Positions 1 to 8,890 of a DNA stretch of 64,000 bases are shown in pieces. The translations under genes and the position numbers were made by a program. Each line of letters starts with the position of its first letter. The first letter of the stretch is position 1. Below the pieces are notes generated by a model. It was given only the letters and a program-made list of their open reading frames with translations, did no database searches and was not told where the DNA came from. This DNA is from Deinococcus sedimenti (lineage in GTDB: Bacteria; Deinococcota; Deinococci; Deinococcales; Deinococcaceae): assembly GCF_014648135.1 (NCBI RefSeq), contig NZ_BMQN01000009.1:54994-118993 (forward strand). The letters are read 5' to 3'.

Positions 1-828
1 GGCGGCCAGCAACACGACCGCCGCCAGCCACGCGCCGCCCAGAGTGCCCACCTCGACCAGGGTCAGGCCGCGCGTGAGCACCAGCGTGAAGCACAGGGCG
101 AACAGCGCCTCGCGGCCCAGCGTCAGGCCGGTCTGGAGGCGACCCTGCGCCAGTGTCACGCGGCGCAGCTGCCCGTTCAGGGCGTCCAGGCGGGGCGCCC
201 ACAGCCGGGCCGCGCCGTCCGCGCTGGCACTCAGCGCGTCCAGCAGCGCCGCGCCGTGCTCACGGGCCACCCTCGCTTCCTCGCGGGCCAGTTCCGCCGC
301 CCGCACGCGGGCCAGCCAGGGCAGCGCCGCCGCCAGCAGCAGCGGCCCCAGGACGCTCAGGCCCAGCCGGGCGTCCAGGCTCAGCAGCCACCCACCGGCC
401 AGCAGCGCCCCGCCCGCGAAGCCCAGCAGCGGCAGGGTCACGCGCAGCGCCGCGAACTGCCGCGCGTCTAGGTCCGCGCCGCTGCGGGCGAGCAGGTCGC
501 CACTGCGTTCGCGGGCTAGCAGGTCCCGCCCGAACCGCGAGACGCGGTCGAACAGCGCCGCGCGCCCCGCCTCTCCGGCCCGCAGGGCGGCGGCGTGCCC
601 GGTCAGGCGTTCGGCGTAGCGCAGGCCCGCGCGGCCCACGCCCAGCCCGCGCACCAGCGTCACGAGCAGCGTCAGGCTCAGGAACACCTCGGGCCGCAGC
701 GCCGCGCGGGCGATCAGGCGTCCCGACGCGCCCGCCAGCGTGACCCCCGCCAGGGTGGCCGCGACGCCCAGCAGCGCCGGGAGGACGAAGGGCCGCCAGC
801 CTCCGGCCCGGTTCATGGGGTGGGTCAT
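1..828 (-). CDS. cydC: CydC-type ABC transporter subunit, partial (membrane domain only)
   Basis: This is the N-terminal 276 codons of a second ABC half-transporter; the rest, including the ATPase domain, lies beyond the window edge. The ATG overlaps the stop of the upstream CydD-like gene (ATGA), so the two are translationally coupled, as is usual for cydDC. The visible part starts MTHPMNRAGG and carries hydrophobic segments and the long charged cytoplasmic helices typical of an ABC exporter membrane domain. In known systems the CydDC heterodimer exports thiols (cysteine, glutathione) or binds haem and is needed to assemble cytochrome bd oxidase. The call rests on the partner gene and gene order, because the nucleotide-binding domain cannot be seen. 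Confidence 0.75.
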   Translation of the reverse strand, partial: MTHPMNRAGGWRPFVLPALLGVAATLAGVTLAGASGRLIARAALRPEVFLSLTLLVTLVRGLGVGRAGLRYAERLTGHAAALRAGEAGRAALFDRVSRFGRDLLARERSGDLLARSGADLDARQFAALRVTLPLLGFAGGALLAGGWLLSLDARLGLSVLGPLLLAAALPWLARVRAAELAREEARVAREHGAALLDALSASADGAARLWAPRLDALNGQLRRVTLAQGRLQTGLTLGREALFALCFTLVLTRGLTLVEVGTLGGAWLAAVVLLAA

Positions 829-2474
829 GGGGCCTCCAGGGTCAGGGTGCGCCAGCCGGGTGGGGGGTCGCGGTGCGTGACGAGCAGCGCGGTCCGCCCG
901 CGCGCGGCCCGGCCGATCAGCGCGTGCAGGTCGCGCGCGGTGTCCCCGTCCAGGTGGGCGGTGACCTCGTCGAGGAGCAGCAGGTCCGCGCCGGACAGCA
1001 GTGCGCGGGCCAGGGCCAGCCGGGCCGTCTCCCCGCCGGACAGGCGCGTGCCGCCCTCGCCCAGCGGGGCGTCCAGCGTGCCGGGCAGCGCGGCGATCAC
1101 GCCGTCCAGTCCCACCTCGCGCAGCGCGGTCCACAGCGTCCCGTCGTCCGCGTCGGGCGCGGCGAGGCGCAGGTTGTCGCGCACGCTGGCCGCCAGCAGG
1201 CGTGGGGCCTGCGGCACCAGGGCCACCCGGCGCGCCCAGCGGTCCGCGTTCAGGTCATCCAGCGGGACGCCGCCCACGCTCACCTGCCCGGTATGGGCCA
1301 CGTATTTTCCCAGTGCGTGCAGCAGAGCGCTCTTGCCGACGCCGCTCGGGCCGCGCAGGGCGACGTGCTCGCCGCTGGCGACCGTGCCGGTCAGGGTGGC
1401 GGTCACGCCCGGCAGGTCGGCCCGCGCGCCCCGGAAGGTCAGTTCAGGGGCGTCGGGCGGTGCGCCCCGCGTCCCGTCGGGCCCGCCGGGCACTGCGTCC
1501 AGGGCCGCCAGATCGCGCGCCAGCGGTTCGGCGTCCAGCGCTGCGTGACGGTCCGCGCCGAGCTGCCGCAGCGGCCCGAAGAACTCCGGGACGAGCATCA
1601 GCGCCGCCAGCGTGGGGGCCAAGGTCGCCTCGCCACCGAAGAGGCGCACGCCGATCCACACGGCCACCAGCGCGGTGGCGAGGGTCGCGGCGAACTCCAT
1701 CACGAAGCCCGACAGGAACGCCACGCGCAGCACCCGCAGCGTCGCCTCGCGGTGCGCGCCCGCCGAGCGGACGAGCACGTCCCGGTAGGTGGGCACCGCC
1801 CCGAAGGCGTGCAGGGTCGGCAGGTGCCGCGTCAGGGTCAGCAGCCGCCCCGCGAGCCGGGTGTGCCGCGTCCACTGCGCCTGCGTGGCCGCGTGCGTGG
1901 CGAGCCCCACGAGGTACAGGAACACCACGGTCAGCGGTCCGGTCACGACGAGCAGCGCGGCGGTCGCCGGGTCCAGCAACGCGGTGACGCCCAGCGCGAC
2001 CAGCGCGCAGATCGCGGCGTGCGCCCGGCCCGGCAGGAAGCGCGCGTAGTACGGCGCGAGGCGCGGCCCCAGGTCGCTGCTCAGCGTGACGAGGTCCGCC
2101 GCGCGCCGTCCCGCCAGCGCCACCGGGCCCAGGGCCAGCAGCCGCGCCGTGAGGCGATCCCGCTGCCACGCGGTCGCGTGGGTGGCCAGACGTGCCGACA
2201 GCGCCTCGCGCGCCGCGCCCGTCAGGGCCCGCACGCCCAGGCCGAGCGCGGCGCCCAGCACCTCGCCGATATCCGGCAGTCGGGCGGGCGGCGTGAGCAC
2301 CCCGGCGATGATCCGCGCGGCCAGCACGAAAGCCAGCGCCGTCCCCAGCGCGCCCAGCAGGCTCAGCGCGGCGCTCAGGGCGAGGGGGCGCCCCAGGCCG
2401 GGCGGGGCACTCAGGGCGCGCCGCGCCGGGTCCGGCGGGCGGGGGCGGGTCATCCGGGGGGTGATGGACACCAT
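825..2474 (-). CDS. cydD: CydD-type ABC exporter (membrane plus ATPase domain)
   Basis: This is an ABC half-transporter of about 549 aa. An N-terminal six-helix membrane region covers roughly residues 30-320 and an ATPase domain follows. Visible ATPase motifs are Walker A (GPSGVGKSALL), the signature (LSGGETARLALARAL), Walker B (LLLLDEVTAHLD) and the switch His (VTHRD). It overlaps the cydC-like gene by 4 bases. CydDC pairs support cytochrome bd maturation by exporting reductant to the outside of the membrane. The start is uncertain: ATG at 2474 was chosen, but ATG 2453 and GTG 2519 are in frame. No cydAB is in the window, so the CydDC assignment comes from the paired-gene arrangement and general sequence character; a different heterodimeric exporter is possible. 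Confidence 0.72.
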   Translation of the reverse strand: MVSITPRMTRPRPPDPARRALSAPPGLGRPLALSAALSLLGALGTALAFVLAARIIAGVLTPPARLPDIGEVLGAALGLGVRALTGAAREALSARLATHATAWQRDRLTARLLALGPVALAGRRAADLVTLSSDLGPRLAPYYARFLPGRAHAAICALVALGVTALLDPATAALLVVTGPLTVVFLYLVGLATHAATQAQWTRHTRLAGRLLTLTRHLPTLHAFGAVPTYRDVLVRSAGAHREATLRVLRVAFLSGFVMEFAATLATALVAVWIGVRLFGGEATLAPTLAALMLVPEFFGPLRQLGADRHAALDAEPLARDLAALDAVPGGPDGTRGAPPDAPELTFRGARADLPGVTATLTGTVASGEHVALRGPSGVGKSALLHALGKYVAHTGQVSVGGVPLDDLNADRWARRVALVPQAPRLLAASVRDNLRLAAPDADDGTLWTALREVGLDGVIAALPGTLDAPLGEGGTRLSGGETARLALARALLSGADLLLLDEVTAHLDGDTARDLHALIGRAARGRTALLVTHRDPPPGWRTLTLEAP

Positions 2475-2681
2475 GCGCCCAGCCTGCGCCTCGGGTGTGG
2501 GGGAACGCGAGGGGCGCACGTCCTGAATTTCACAAGGTCGGCTGTGGCCCGGCGTCTCCCCTGTCCCGGGTCTGGCGGGACCGCTGCCCCGCCCTTGCCG
2601 CGGTGTTCAGCGGTCCTCCGGGGCCGACCGCACGCCCCAGGACTCCGCTCTGCCACCCCTGCGGGTGCTGCCGTCAGCGCC

Positions 2682-4046
2682 TCAGCGGGTGGGCTGCGGG
2701 GTCTGCGCGGCGCGGGTGCGCCGCAGGAACCGCGCCAGCAGCGTCAGGCCCGCGAAGCACAGGCCGGCCGTCAGACCGAACCACAGGCCGCGCGGGCCCA
2801 GGTCCAGGCCGAAGGCCAGCAGCACGCCGCTGCCCAGGCCCAGCACCCAGTACGCCATCAGCGAGATCAGCAGCGGCCAGCGCGTGTCCTGCAGGCCGCG
2901 CAGCGCCGCGTTCGCGGTGACCTGCACCCCGTCGAACGCCTGGAACAGGGTCGCGATCAGCAGCAGGGCCGCCGCGCCGCCCACCAGCGCCGCATTGGCC
3001 GGGTCGCGCACGTCCACGAACACCCCGATCACCCAGCGGGGCGCGAACACGTACGACAGGCTGACCAGCAACATCACCAGCGTGGCCAGCGCCATGCCCA
3101 GCAGGCCCGCGCGGCGCGCCAGGCGCAGCTGCCCCGCCCCGGCGTGCTGCGCCACGCGGATCCCGGTGGCGGTCGCCAGGCCCAGCGGCACCATGAACAC
3201 GGCCGTGATGACCTGCAGCGCGACGTTGTGCGCCGCCAGCGCCTGCGGGCCGAAGCGGGCCATCAGCAGGCTCGTCACGGTGAACAGGCCTCCCTCGGCC
3301 CCGAGGGTCAGGCCGATCGGCCAGCCCAGCCGGGCCAGGGCGCGCAGTTCGCCGAGCAGGGCGGCTCTGGGCACCCGGTCGGCCGGGAGGCGCGTGCGGG
3401 CGGCCCACAGCAGGACCAGCGCGCTGCTCCAGGAGGCGGCGACGGTGGCCAGCGCGGCGCCGCGCAGTCCCAGGGCCGGCAGGGGTCCCCAGCCGTAACT
3501 GAGGGCCGGGCTCAGGAGACCGGCCAGGGCCACGGCGCCCAGCGCTACGGCGGTTACCGGGCGGGGTTGACCGGTGCCTTCCAGGGCGCCGCGCAGGGCG
3601 CTGAAGGCCAGCGTGGCGGGCATGCCCAGCGCGTACAGCCGCAGGTAGTCACCGGCCAGGTCGCCCTGGATGCCGCTGGGGGCAAAGCGCGCGATCAGGT
3701 GCGCGGCGAGGAACGCCAGGGGCAGGAAGGTGGCGGCCAGCAGCAGCGCCAGGAGCAGGCCCGCCTGGAGCGCGCGGGCGACGGCGGGCGGGTCGCCGGC
3801 TCCGTGCGCGGCGGCCACGCGGGGGCTGACGGCGAGCATCACGCCGATCAGGACGATGAATCCCAGGTAGTACGTGGCGTTGCCGTAGGCGACGGCGGCC
3901 AGCTGGGCTTCGCCGAGGCGGCCGATGACGGCGGTGCTGATCAGGGCCAGGGCGTTGAGGCTGAACTGCGAGACGATGACGGGCGCCGCGAGCCGCAGCA
4001 GCTGCCCGGTTTCCGTGCGCAGGTCGGGCAGGTGGGGGGCGTTCAC
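2682..4046 (-). CDS. MATE family multidrug/Na+ efflux transporter
   Basis: This is a 454-aa integral membrane protein with about 12 hydrophobic segments in two repeated halves, the length and layout of MATE (NorM/DinF) exporters. The N-terminal segment LLRLAAPVIVSQFSLNALAL and the repeated half beginning LGWPIGLTLGAEGGLFTVTS match the two bundle starts of the family. Such proteins expel cationic drugs or dyes across the inner membrane using Na+ or H+ gradients. The start is placed at GTG 4046 rather than at an upstream ATG at 4151, because the longer version would run through the shared promoter and operator of the divergent gene. The substrate cannot be told from sequence. Confidence 0.88.
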   Translation of the reverse strand: MNAPHLPDLRTETGQLLRLAAPVIVSQFSLNALALISTAVIGRLGEAQLAAVAYGNATYYLGFIVLIGVMLAVSPRVAAAHGAGDPPAVARALQAGLLLALLLAATFLPLAFLAAHLIARFAPSGIQGDLAGDYLRLYALGMPATLAFSALRGALEGTGQPRPVTAVALGAVALAGLLSPALSYGWGPLPALGLRGAALATVAASWSSALVLLWAARTRLPADRVPRAALLGELRALARLGWPIGLTLGAEGGLFTVTSLLMARFGPQALAAHNVALQVITAVFMVPLGLATATGIRVAQHAGAGQLRLARRAGLLGMALATLVMLLVSLSYVFAPRWVIGVFVDVRDPANAALVGGAAALLLIATLFQAFDGVQVTANAALRGLQDTRWPLLISLMAYWVLGLGSGVLLAFGLDLGPRGLWFGLTAGLCFAGLTLLARFLRRTRAAQTPQPTR

Positions 4047-4119
4047 CGCGTCAGGATAGCGGCCCGGTTTCCTGCGGCTGATCGGCTGCGCCGGACGGGG
4101 GCGCGGCGCGCCGCCATCC

Positions 4120-4139
4120 GAACGAACGTGCGTTAGTTC
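4120..4139. promoter_or_regulatory. Near-perfect palindrome, TetR-type operator candidate
   Basis: GAACgAACG-TG-CGTTaGTTC is an inverted repeat with 8 of 9 positions paired in each arm. It lies in the 110-base gap between the MATE exporter (minus) and the PLP enzyme (plus), 17 bases before the latter's ATG. Spacing and size fit a TetR-family dimer site. No regulator gene of that type is in the window. Confidence 0.5.
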
Positions 4140-4156
4140 CGGGAGTAGCATGCGGC

Positions 4157-5359
4157 ATGACCCACAATCCAGACCGGGCGTTCCGCACGCGCGCCGTTCA
4201 TGCCGGGCACGGCCTCGATCCGGCCACCGGTGCCCACGCCACGCCGATCTACGCCACCTCCACCTTCGGGTACGGCAGCGCCGAACGCGGCGCGCGCCTG
4301 TTCGCCGGCGAGGAACAGGGGTACTTCTACTCGCGCCTGACCAACCCGACCGTGCGGGCCTTCGAACAGAAGGTCGCCAGCCTGGAGGGCCTGTCCGACG
4401 CCGTGGCGTTCGCGAGCGGCATGGGCGCCGTGTCCGCCGTGTGCCTGACCCTGCTGCGCCCCGGGGATGAACTGATCTTCGTCGCGCCGCTGTACGGGGG
4501 CACCACCGGCTTCCTGCACGAGGTCGCCGCCCGGTTCGGCGTGACCGTCCACGAGGCGGCGGACGAGGCGGCCGTGGAGTCGCTCAGCGGCCCGCGCACC
4601 CGGCTGATCTGGGTGGAGACCCCCACCAACCCGGCGCTGGGCGTCGTGGACCTGGCCCGCGTGGCCCGCGCGGCGCGGGCGTGCGGCGCGCTGAGCGTCG
4701 CGGACAACACCTTCAGCACCCCGGCCCTGACCCGCCCCGCCGAGCACGGCATCGACCTGGTCATGCACAGCGCCACCAAGTACCTGGGCGGCCACGGGGA
4801 CGCGATCGGGGGCGTGGTGGCCGGCCCGGAGGATCTCCTGGCGGAGCTGCGGGGCGTGGGTCTCCGGCACGTCGGGGCGTCGCTGGGGCCGTTCGAGGCG
4901 TACCTGTTCCTGCGGGGCATGAAGACCCTGCCGCTGCGCATGCAGGCGCACTGCGAGGGCGCGCAGACCCTCGCGCAGGCCCTGACAGGCCACCCGGCCC
5001 TGCGGGCCCTGCACTACCCGGGCCTGAGCAGCCACCCGGGGCACGCGGTGGCCGCGCGTCAGATGAGCGGCTTCGGCGGCCTGATCAGCGTGGACCTGGG
5101 CACGCAGGCCGCGGCGTTCACGTTCCTGAATCACCTGACGCTGTTCACGCAGGCGGTCAGTCTGGGGGACGTCGAGAGCCTCTCGTGCCATCCGGGCAGC
5201 ACCACGCATCACCTGCTGGGCGACGAGGCGCTGCGCCGGCAGGGCGTGACGCCCGGACTGGTCCGTCTGAGCGTGGGGATCGAGGATCCCCAGGATCTCG
5301 TCCGCGACGTCCTGGAGGCTCTGGCGCACGTCGGGGCCGAGCAGTTGCAGCCGTCCTGA
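4157..5359 (+). CDS. Cys/Met-metabolism PLP enzyme (O-acetylhomoserine sulfhydrylase / cystathionine gamma-synthase / methionine gamma-lyase family)
   Basis: This is a 400-aa fold-type I PLP enzyme of the trans-sulfuration family. The PLP-binding lysine is in SATKYLGGHGDAIGG, the cofactor-ring Asp is in SVADNTFSTP, and the N-terminal PIYATSTF and YFYSRLTNPT segments are family hallmarks. Members catalyse gamma-replacement or gamma-elimination on homoserine esters, cystathionine or methionine. Sequence alone does not separate gamma-synthase, sulfhydrylase and gamma-lyase activity here, so no symbol is given. It is transcribed away from the MATE gene across a palindromic operator and ends convergent with a GGDEF gene. 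The ATG follows a purine-rich GGGAGTAGC stretch. Confidence 0.85.
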   Translation: MTHNPDRAFRTRAVHAGHGLDPATGAHATPIYATSTFGYGSAERGARLFAGEEQGYFYSRLTNPTVRAFEQKVASLEGLSDAVAFASGMGAVSAVCLTLLRPGDELIFVAPLYGGTTGFLHEVAARFGVTVHEAADEAAVESLSGPRTRLIWVETPTNPALGVVDLARVARAARACGALSVADNTFSTPALTRPAEHGIDLVMHSATKYLGGHGDAIGGVVAGPEDLLAELRGVGLRHVGASLGPFEAYLFLRGMKTLPLRMQAHCEGAQTLAQALTGHPALRALHYPGLSSHPGHAVAARQMSGFGGLISVDLGTQAAAFTFLNHLTLFTQAVSLGDVESLSCHPGSTTHHLLGDEALRRQGVTPGLVRLSVGIEDPQDLVRDVLEALAHVGAEQLQPS

Positions 5360-5464
5360 CCCGGACGGGCGGGGGGCGCCGGGTGAACCAGCCGGGGTAC
5401 CCGGGCGTGCGCCGTGGCCGGGGCCCACCTGCCGGCCGCTCCGGTCCGGCGCCTCTGGCCGCGC

Positions 5465-6961
5465 TCAGGGGCGCCGGGCCGACCGGCGGCGTTTGCTGTC
5501 GTACATGCGGGTGTCGGCCAGGGCGAGCAGCGCCCCGCGGTCGGTCTCGCCGCTCTGGGCCACGCCCACGCTGACGCCCACGAGCGGGCTGAGCTGCCGC
5601 GCGGCCAGCACCGCCGCGTCCACGTGCTCCAGGAAGTGGTCGTCGCTGGTCGGGTCGGCGATCACCACGAATTCGTCCCCGCCGTAGCGGTAGACCTCGC
5701 CGCTGCGGTCGAGTTCGGCCGCCAGGGCCGCCGCGAAGATCCGCAGCAGCTTGTCCCCCTGCGCGTGCCCCTGGGTGTCGTTGAGGCGCTTGAGGCCGTC
5801 GAGGTCCAGCAGCGCCAGCGTGAACGGCACCTCGGTCAGGGCGGCGAAGTCCGCGTCGAACGCGCGGCGGTTCAGCACGCCGGTCAGGGCGTCCCGGCGC
5901 GCCCAGGCGCGGGCCTGCCGGTGGTCGATCATCTGCTGCGCGGCGCGGCCGGTGGCCTCCAGCAGGCTGCGGTCCGCGGCGCGCCAGGTTGGCACCGGGT
6001 GCCCCACGAAGCGCGTGAAGAGCAGCTGCGTGACGCTGTCCGGTTCGCGTCCGGCGGGAATGACGGCCAGTTGCGTCACCTCGTCGCCCATGAGCACCCC
6101 GCGCTGCGTGGCGTAGGTTTTCAGGTCGTCGATGTACAGGGGGGTGTCGGTGAGGTGCAGGCCCAGCGCGGTGATGACCTCGTGGGATCCGGACGGCACG
6201 ACCTGTTGACCGCTGGGCAGCGTGGACCGGACGTGACTGACGTTCAGTTCGATCTCGTCGCCCTGGGTGCGGCACAGTCCGGCCTGATCGGCCTCCAGCG
6301 CCTCGGCAAGCACGGACGTGACGGCCAGCAGCGTGTCGCGCGGTTCCAGGTCCAGGTCGAACAGCTGATGCACGCTGCTCAGGGCCTGCGCCTGTTCCAG
6401 GCTGCGCTGCAGTTCCACGCTGTGTTCGCGCTGGGCGTCGAGCGACAGGTTCAGGCGCTGCTGGTAGGCGCGGAGTTCCAGTTCGTTCACGACGATGGCC
6501 GCCAGGTCCTGGAGCGCCTGCAGGTCCTCGGGGCTCAGCGGGTGGGGCTGGTCGTCGGTGACGCACAGCGTGCCGATCCGCTGGCCGCTGGGCATGATCA
6601 GGGGCGCGCCGGCGTACATCTGCACGTGCGGGTCGCCGGTCACCATGGGGTTGTTCACGAAACGGGGGTCGTGCCGGGCGTCCTCGATGACGGTGGGCTG
6701 GTCGTGCAGGATCGTCCAGGCGCAGAAGGAGTCGCGGCGGTCGGCGGTCGTCTGGTTCAGGCCGACGCTGGCCTTGCTCCACTGGCGGGCCTGATCGACG
6801 AAGTTGATGGTGGCGACCGGCATGCGCAGCAGGTGGGCGGCCAGCCGCACGATCCGGTCGAACTGCGGTTCCCGGGGGGTATCCAGGATGCCGTAGTAGG
6901 CCAGCGCCATCAGGCGCTGGGCCTCGCTGGTGGGGATGGGCGCGCCACTCATGGCGTTCAC
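5465..6961 (-). CDS. GAF-GAF-GGDEF diguanylate cyclase
   Basis: This is a 498-aa cytoplasmic signalling protein. Residues about 15-165 form a GAF domain of the type often starting LAYYGILDTP, with FCAWTILHD and YAGAPLIMPSGQRIGTLCV. A coiled segment (about 165-205) and a second GAF-like region (about 205-345) follow, then a GGDEF domain (about 355-490). The active-site loop is intact (RYGGDEF), with the Mg-binding Asp in LALLDLDGLKRLND, so it should make cyclic di-GMP. No RxxD inhibitory site precedes the active loop. The start is GTG 6961, with ATG 6952 as an alternative. It is divergent from the molybdate regulator gene and convergent with the PLP gene. Confidence 0.88.
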   Translation of the reverse strand: MNAMSGAPIPTSEAQRLMALAYYGILDTPREPQFDRIVRLAAHLLRMPVATINFVDQARQWSKASVGLNQTTADRRDSFCAWTILHDQPTVIEDARHDPRFVNNPMVTGDPHVQMYAGAPLIMPSGQRIGTLCVTDDQPHPLSPEDLQALQDLAAIVVNELELRAYQQRLNLSLDAQREHSVELQRSLEQAQALSSVHQLFDLDLEPRDTLLAVTSVLAEALEADQAGLCRTQGDEIELNVSHVRSTLPSGQQVVPSGSHEVITALGLHLTDTPLYIDDLKTYATQRGVLMGDEVTQLAVIPAGREPDSVTQLLFTRFVGHPVPTWRAADRSLLEATGRAAQQMIDHRQARAWARRDALTGVLNRRAFDADFAALTEVPFTLALLDLDGLKRLNDTQGHAQGDKLLRIFAAALAAELDRSGEVYRYGGDEFVVIADPTSDDHFLEHVDAAVLAARQLSPLVGVSVGVAQSGETDRGALLALADTRMYDSKRRRSARRP

Positions 6962-7011
6962 TGTAGCCGCTGCCCGGACCGTTGCACACCCGGACCCCCA
7001 TGAACGTCAGC

Positions 7012-7040
7012 TTGACATGAGGTCACGTGCGCTTTACGTT
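7012..7040 (+). promoter_or_regulatory. Sigma-70 type promoter, leaderless arrangement
   Basis: A perfect -35 TTGACA (7012-7017), a 17-base spacer and a -10 TACGTT (7035-7040) are followed by only six bases before the ATG at 7047. Transcription would start at or next to the start codon, giving a leaderless mRNA as is common in Deinococcus. It drives the regulator-modA-modB operon. Confidence 0.7.
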
Positions 7041-7046
7041 CGGGCC

Positions 7047-8144
7047 ATGCCTCAGCCCGCGTCCGGTCTCCTGCGCTGCTCGCTGCGTGAGCGCCGGGAG
7101 GCCGCCGGACGCACGGCGGCGAGCCTCGCGGCCGAGGTGGGTGTCTCCCGGCAGGCGCTGGGCCGCATCGAATCGGGTGGCGCGGTGCCCAGCACGCTGG
7201 TCGCGCTGCGCCTGGCCCGCGCGCTGCACTGCGCGGTCGAGCAGCTGTTCGAGCTGGGTCAGCCGCAGCTGACCGTGCCGCTGGACGCCCCGCCGGGCAC
7301 GCGGGTCCGCCTGGCGCGCCTGGGGGCGGAGGTGCGGGCCGTGCCCCTGGGCGGGGAGGCCGGACTGCACCAGCCGGCCGACGGGGTGGTGCGCGCCGCG
7401 GCCGGGCCGGGGCGGGTCACGGTGGATCTGCTCGCGCCGCCAGGGGATCTGGAGCGCACGGCGCTGGTGGCCGGCTGCGACCCGGCCCTGGGGCTGCTGT
7501 GCGGCCGCCTGGGTGCGGAGGGGCGCGCGGCGTGGGTGCCGCACGACAGTCTCGGCGCGCTGGCCGCGGCGGCGCGGGGCGAGGTGCACGTGGCGGGCCT
7601 TCACCTGGGCGGCGGGGACGCGCACCGTCAGGTGATCGCGCGGACGCTGCCGGGCGCGGCGCTGGTGCGCGCGTGGCAGGTGCAGCAGGGTCTGATGCTG
7701 GCGCCGGGCAATCCGCTCGGGGTGCGGGGCGCTCCGGATCTCGCCCGGCGGGACCTGCGGCTGGTGACGCGCGCGGCCGGGGCGGGAGGGCGGGCGCTGC
7801 TCGACCGGTGGTTTCAGGTGGCCGGGCTGAGCGGGCGGGAGCGGGCAGCGCGGCACGCGCGGTCCCTGCTGGCGGACTCGCCGCTGGCCGCCGCGGCGCT
7901 CGTGGCGCGTGGCGAGGCGGACGCCGCGCCTGGACCGAGTTCGGCGGCGCGGGCGCACGGCCTGACGTTCGTGCCGCTGCACCTGGACGCGTTCGATCTG
8001 GCGGTCCCGGAGCGCCACCTGGGTCATCCGGGGGTGCAGGCGCTGCTGTCTGCGGCCCGCAGCGCCGCCTTCCTGGATGATCTGCGCAGCGTGGGCGGGT
8101 ACGTGCCGCCGGACCTGTCCCTGACCCGACTGGAGGTGTCATGA
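7047..8144 (+). CDS. XRE-type HTH regulator with periplasmic-binding-protein-like domain (molybdate-linked)
   Basis: This is a 365-aa one-component regulator. Residues about 8-62 form an XRE/Cro helix-turn-helix (RREAAGRTAASLAAEVGVSR, then RIESG). Residues about 90-360 resemble a type 2 periplasmic-binding-protein domain (MolR/LysR-substrate-like), with the DSLGALAAAARGEVHVAGLH segment usual for these effector domains. Its stop overlaps the modA ATG by 4 bases. Proteins of this architecture commonly head molybdate transport operons and are thought to sense the oxyanion or cofactor. The start at ATG 7047 is fixed by the promoter six bases upstream; a longer frame to 6930 would run through that promoter. 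Confidence 0.85.
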   Translation: MPQPASGLLRCSLRERREAAGRTAASLAAEVGVSRQALGRIESGGAVPSTLVALRLARALHCAVEQLFELGQPQLTVPLDAPPGTRVRLARLGAEVRAVPLGGEAGLHQPADGVVRAAAGPGRVTVDLLAPPGDLERTALVAGCDPALGLLCGRLGAEGRAAWVPHDSLGALAAAARGEVHVAGLHLGGGDAHRQVIARTLPGAALVRAWQVQQGLMLAPGNPLGVRGAPDLARRDLRLVTRAAGAGGRALLDRWFQVAGLSGRERAARHARSLLADSPLAAAALVARGEADAAPGPSSAARAHGLTFVPLHLDAFDLAVPERHLGHPGVQALLSAARSAAFLDDLRSVGGYVPPDLSLTRLEVS

Positions 8145-8890
8145 AATTCACTGCTCTGCTGCTGTGCCTGCTCGTCTCGCCGGCGGGCGCGGCCTCACTG
8201 ACCGTGTTCGCGGCGTCCTCCCTGACCGACGCCTTCACCGAGGTGGGGCGGGCGTTCGACGCGCGGACCGGGCACCGCACGACCTTTCAGTTCGCGGGGT
8301 CGCAGGTGCTGCGCACGCAGCTGGAGGGCGGCGCGCGGGCCGACGTGTTCGCCAGCGCCAACGACGCGCAGTTCACGCCGCTGCTGGGCCGGGTCGTGGT
8401 GGGGCGCGAGGTGTTCGCCCGCAACCGCCTGACGCTGATCGCGCCGGCCGGCAGCGCGAAGGTGCGGACCCTGCGCGACCTGACCGCGCCCGGCGTGCGG
8501 CTGGTGGTGGCTGCGCCGAACGTCCCGGTGGGTGACTACACCCGCCGGATGTTCGCGGCGGTCGAGCGGTCCGGCACGTACGGCGCGGACTTCGCGGCGC
8601 GGGCGCGGCGCAACGTGGTCAGCGAGGAGGGCAACGTGCGGCAGGTGGCGCTGAAGGTCAGCCTGGGCGAGGCCGACGCGGCCGTGGTGTACGCCAGTGA
8701 CGTGACGCCCGCCCTGAAGCGGACGGTGCGGGTGGTGCCGCTGCCCACGAGGTTCAACCAGACGGCCGCGTACCCGGTCGGGGTGGTGCGGGGCAGCGCG
8801 AACGCGGACGCGGCGCAGGCGTTCGTGGCGTTCGTGAAGAGTGAGGCGGGTCAGGCGATCCTGCGCCGCTGGGGGTTCCTGCGCCCGTGA
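8141..8890 (+). CDS. modA: Molybdate ABC transporter substrate-binding protein ModA
   Basis: This is a 249-aa secreted solute-binding protein. A signal peptide (about residues 1-18, cut after SPAGA) is followed by SLTVFAASSLTDAF, the classic ModA N-terminus whose serines contact the oxyanion. Later family segments are FASANDAQF, VPVGDYTRRM and SLGEADAAVVYASDV. It captures molybdate or tungstate outside the membrane and hands it to ModB. It overlaps the regulator stop (ATGA) and the modB start (GTGA), so the three genes form one translationally coupled unit. Confidence 0.95.
   Translation: MKFTALLLCLLVSPAGAASLTVFAASSLTDAFTEVGRAFDARTGHRTTFQFAGSQVLRTQLEGGARADVFASANDAQFTPLLGRVVVGREVFARNRLTLIAPAGSAKVRTLRDLTAPGVRLVVAAPNVPVGDYTRRMFAAVERSGTYGADFAARARRNVVSEEGNVRQVALKVSLGEADAAVVYASDVTPALKRTVRVVPLPTRFNQTAAYPVGVVRGSANADAAQAFVAFVKSEAGQAILRRWGFLRP

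Noticed and set aside
873..4136. Long plus-strand frame over cydD and the MATE gene
   Set aside because: Arg/Gln/Gly-rich translation without domains; an antisense shadow of GC-rich genes.
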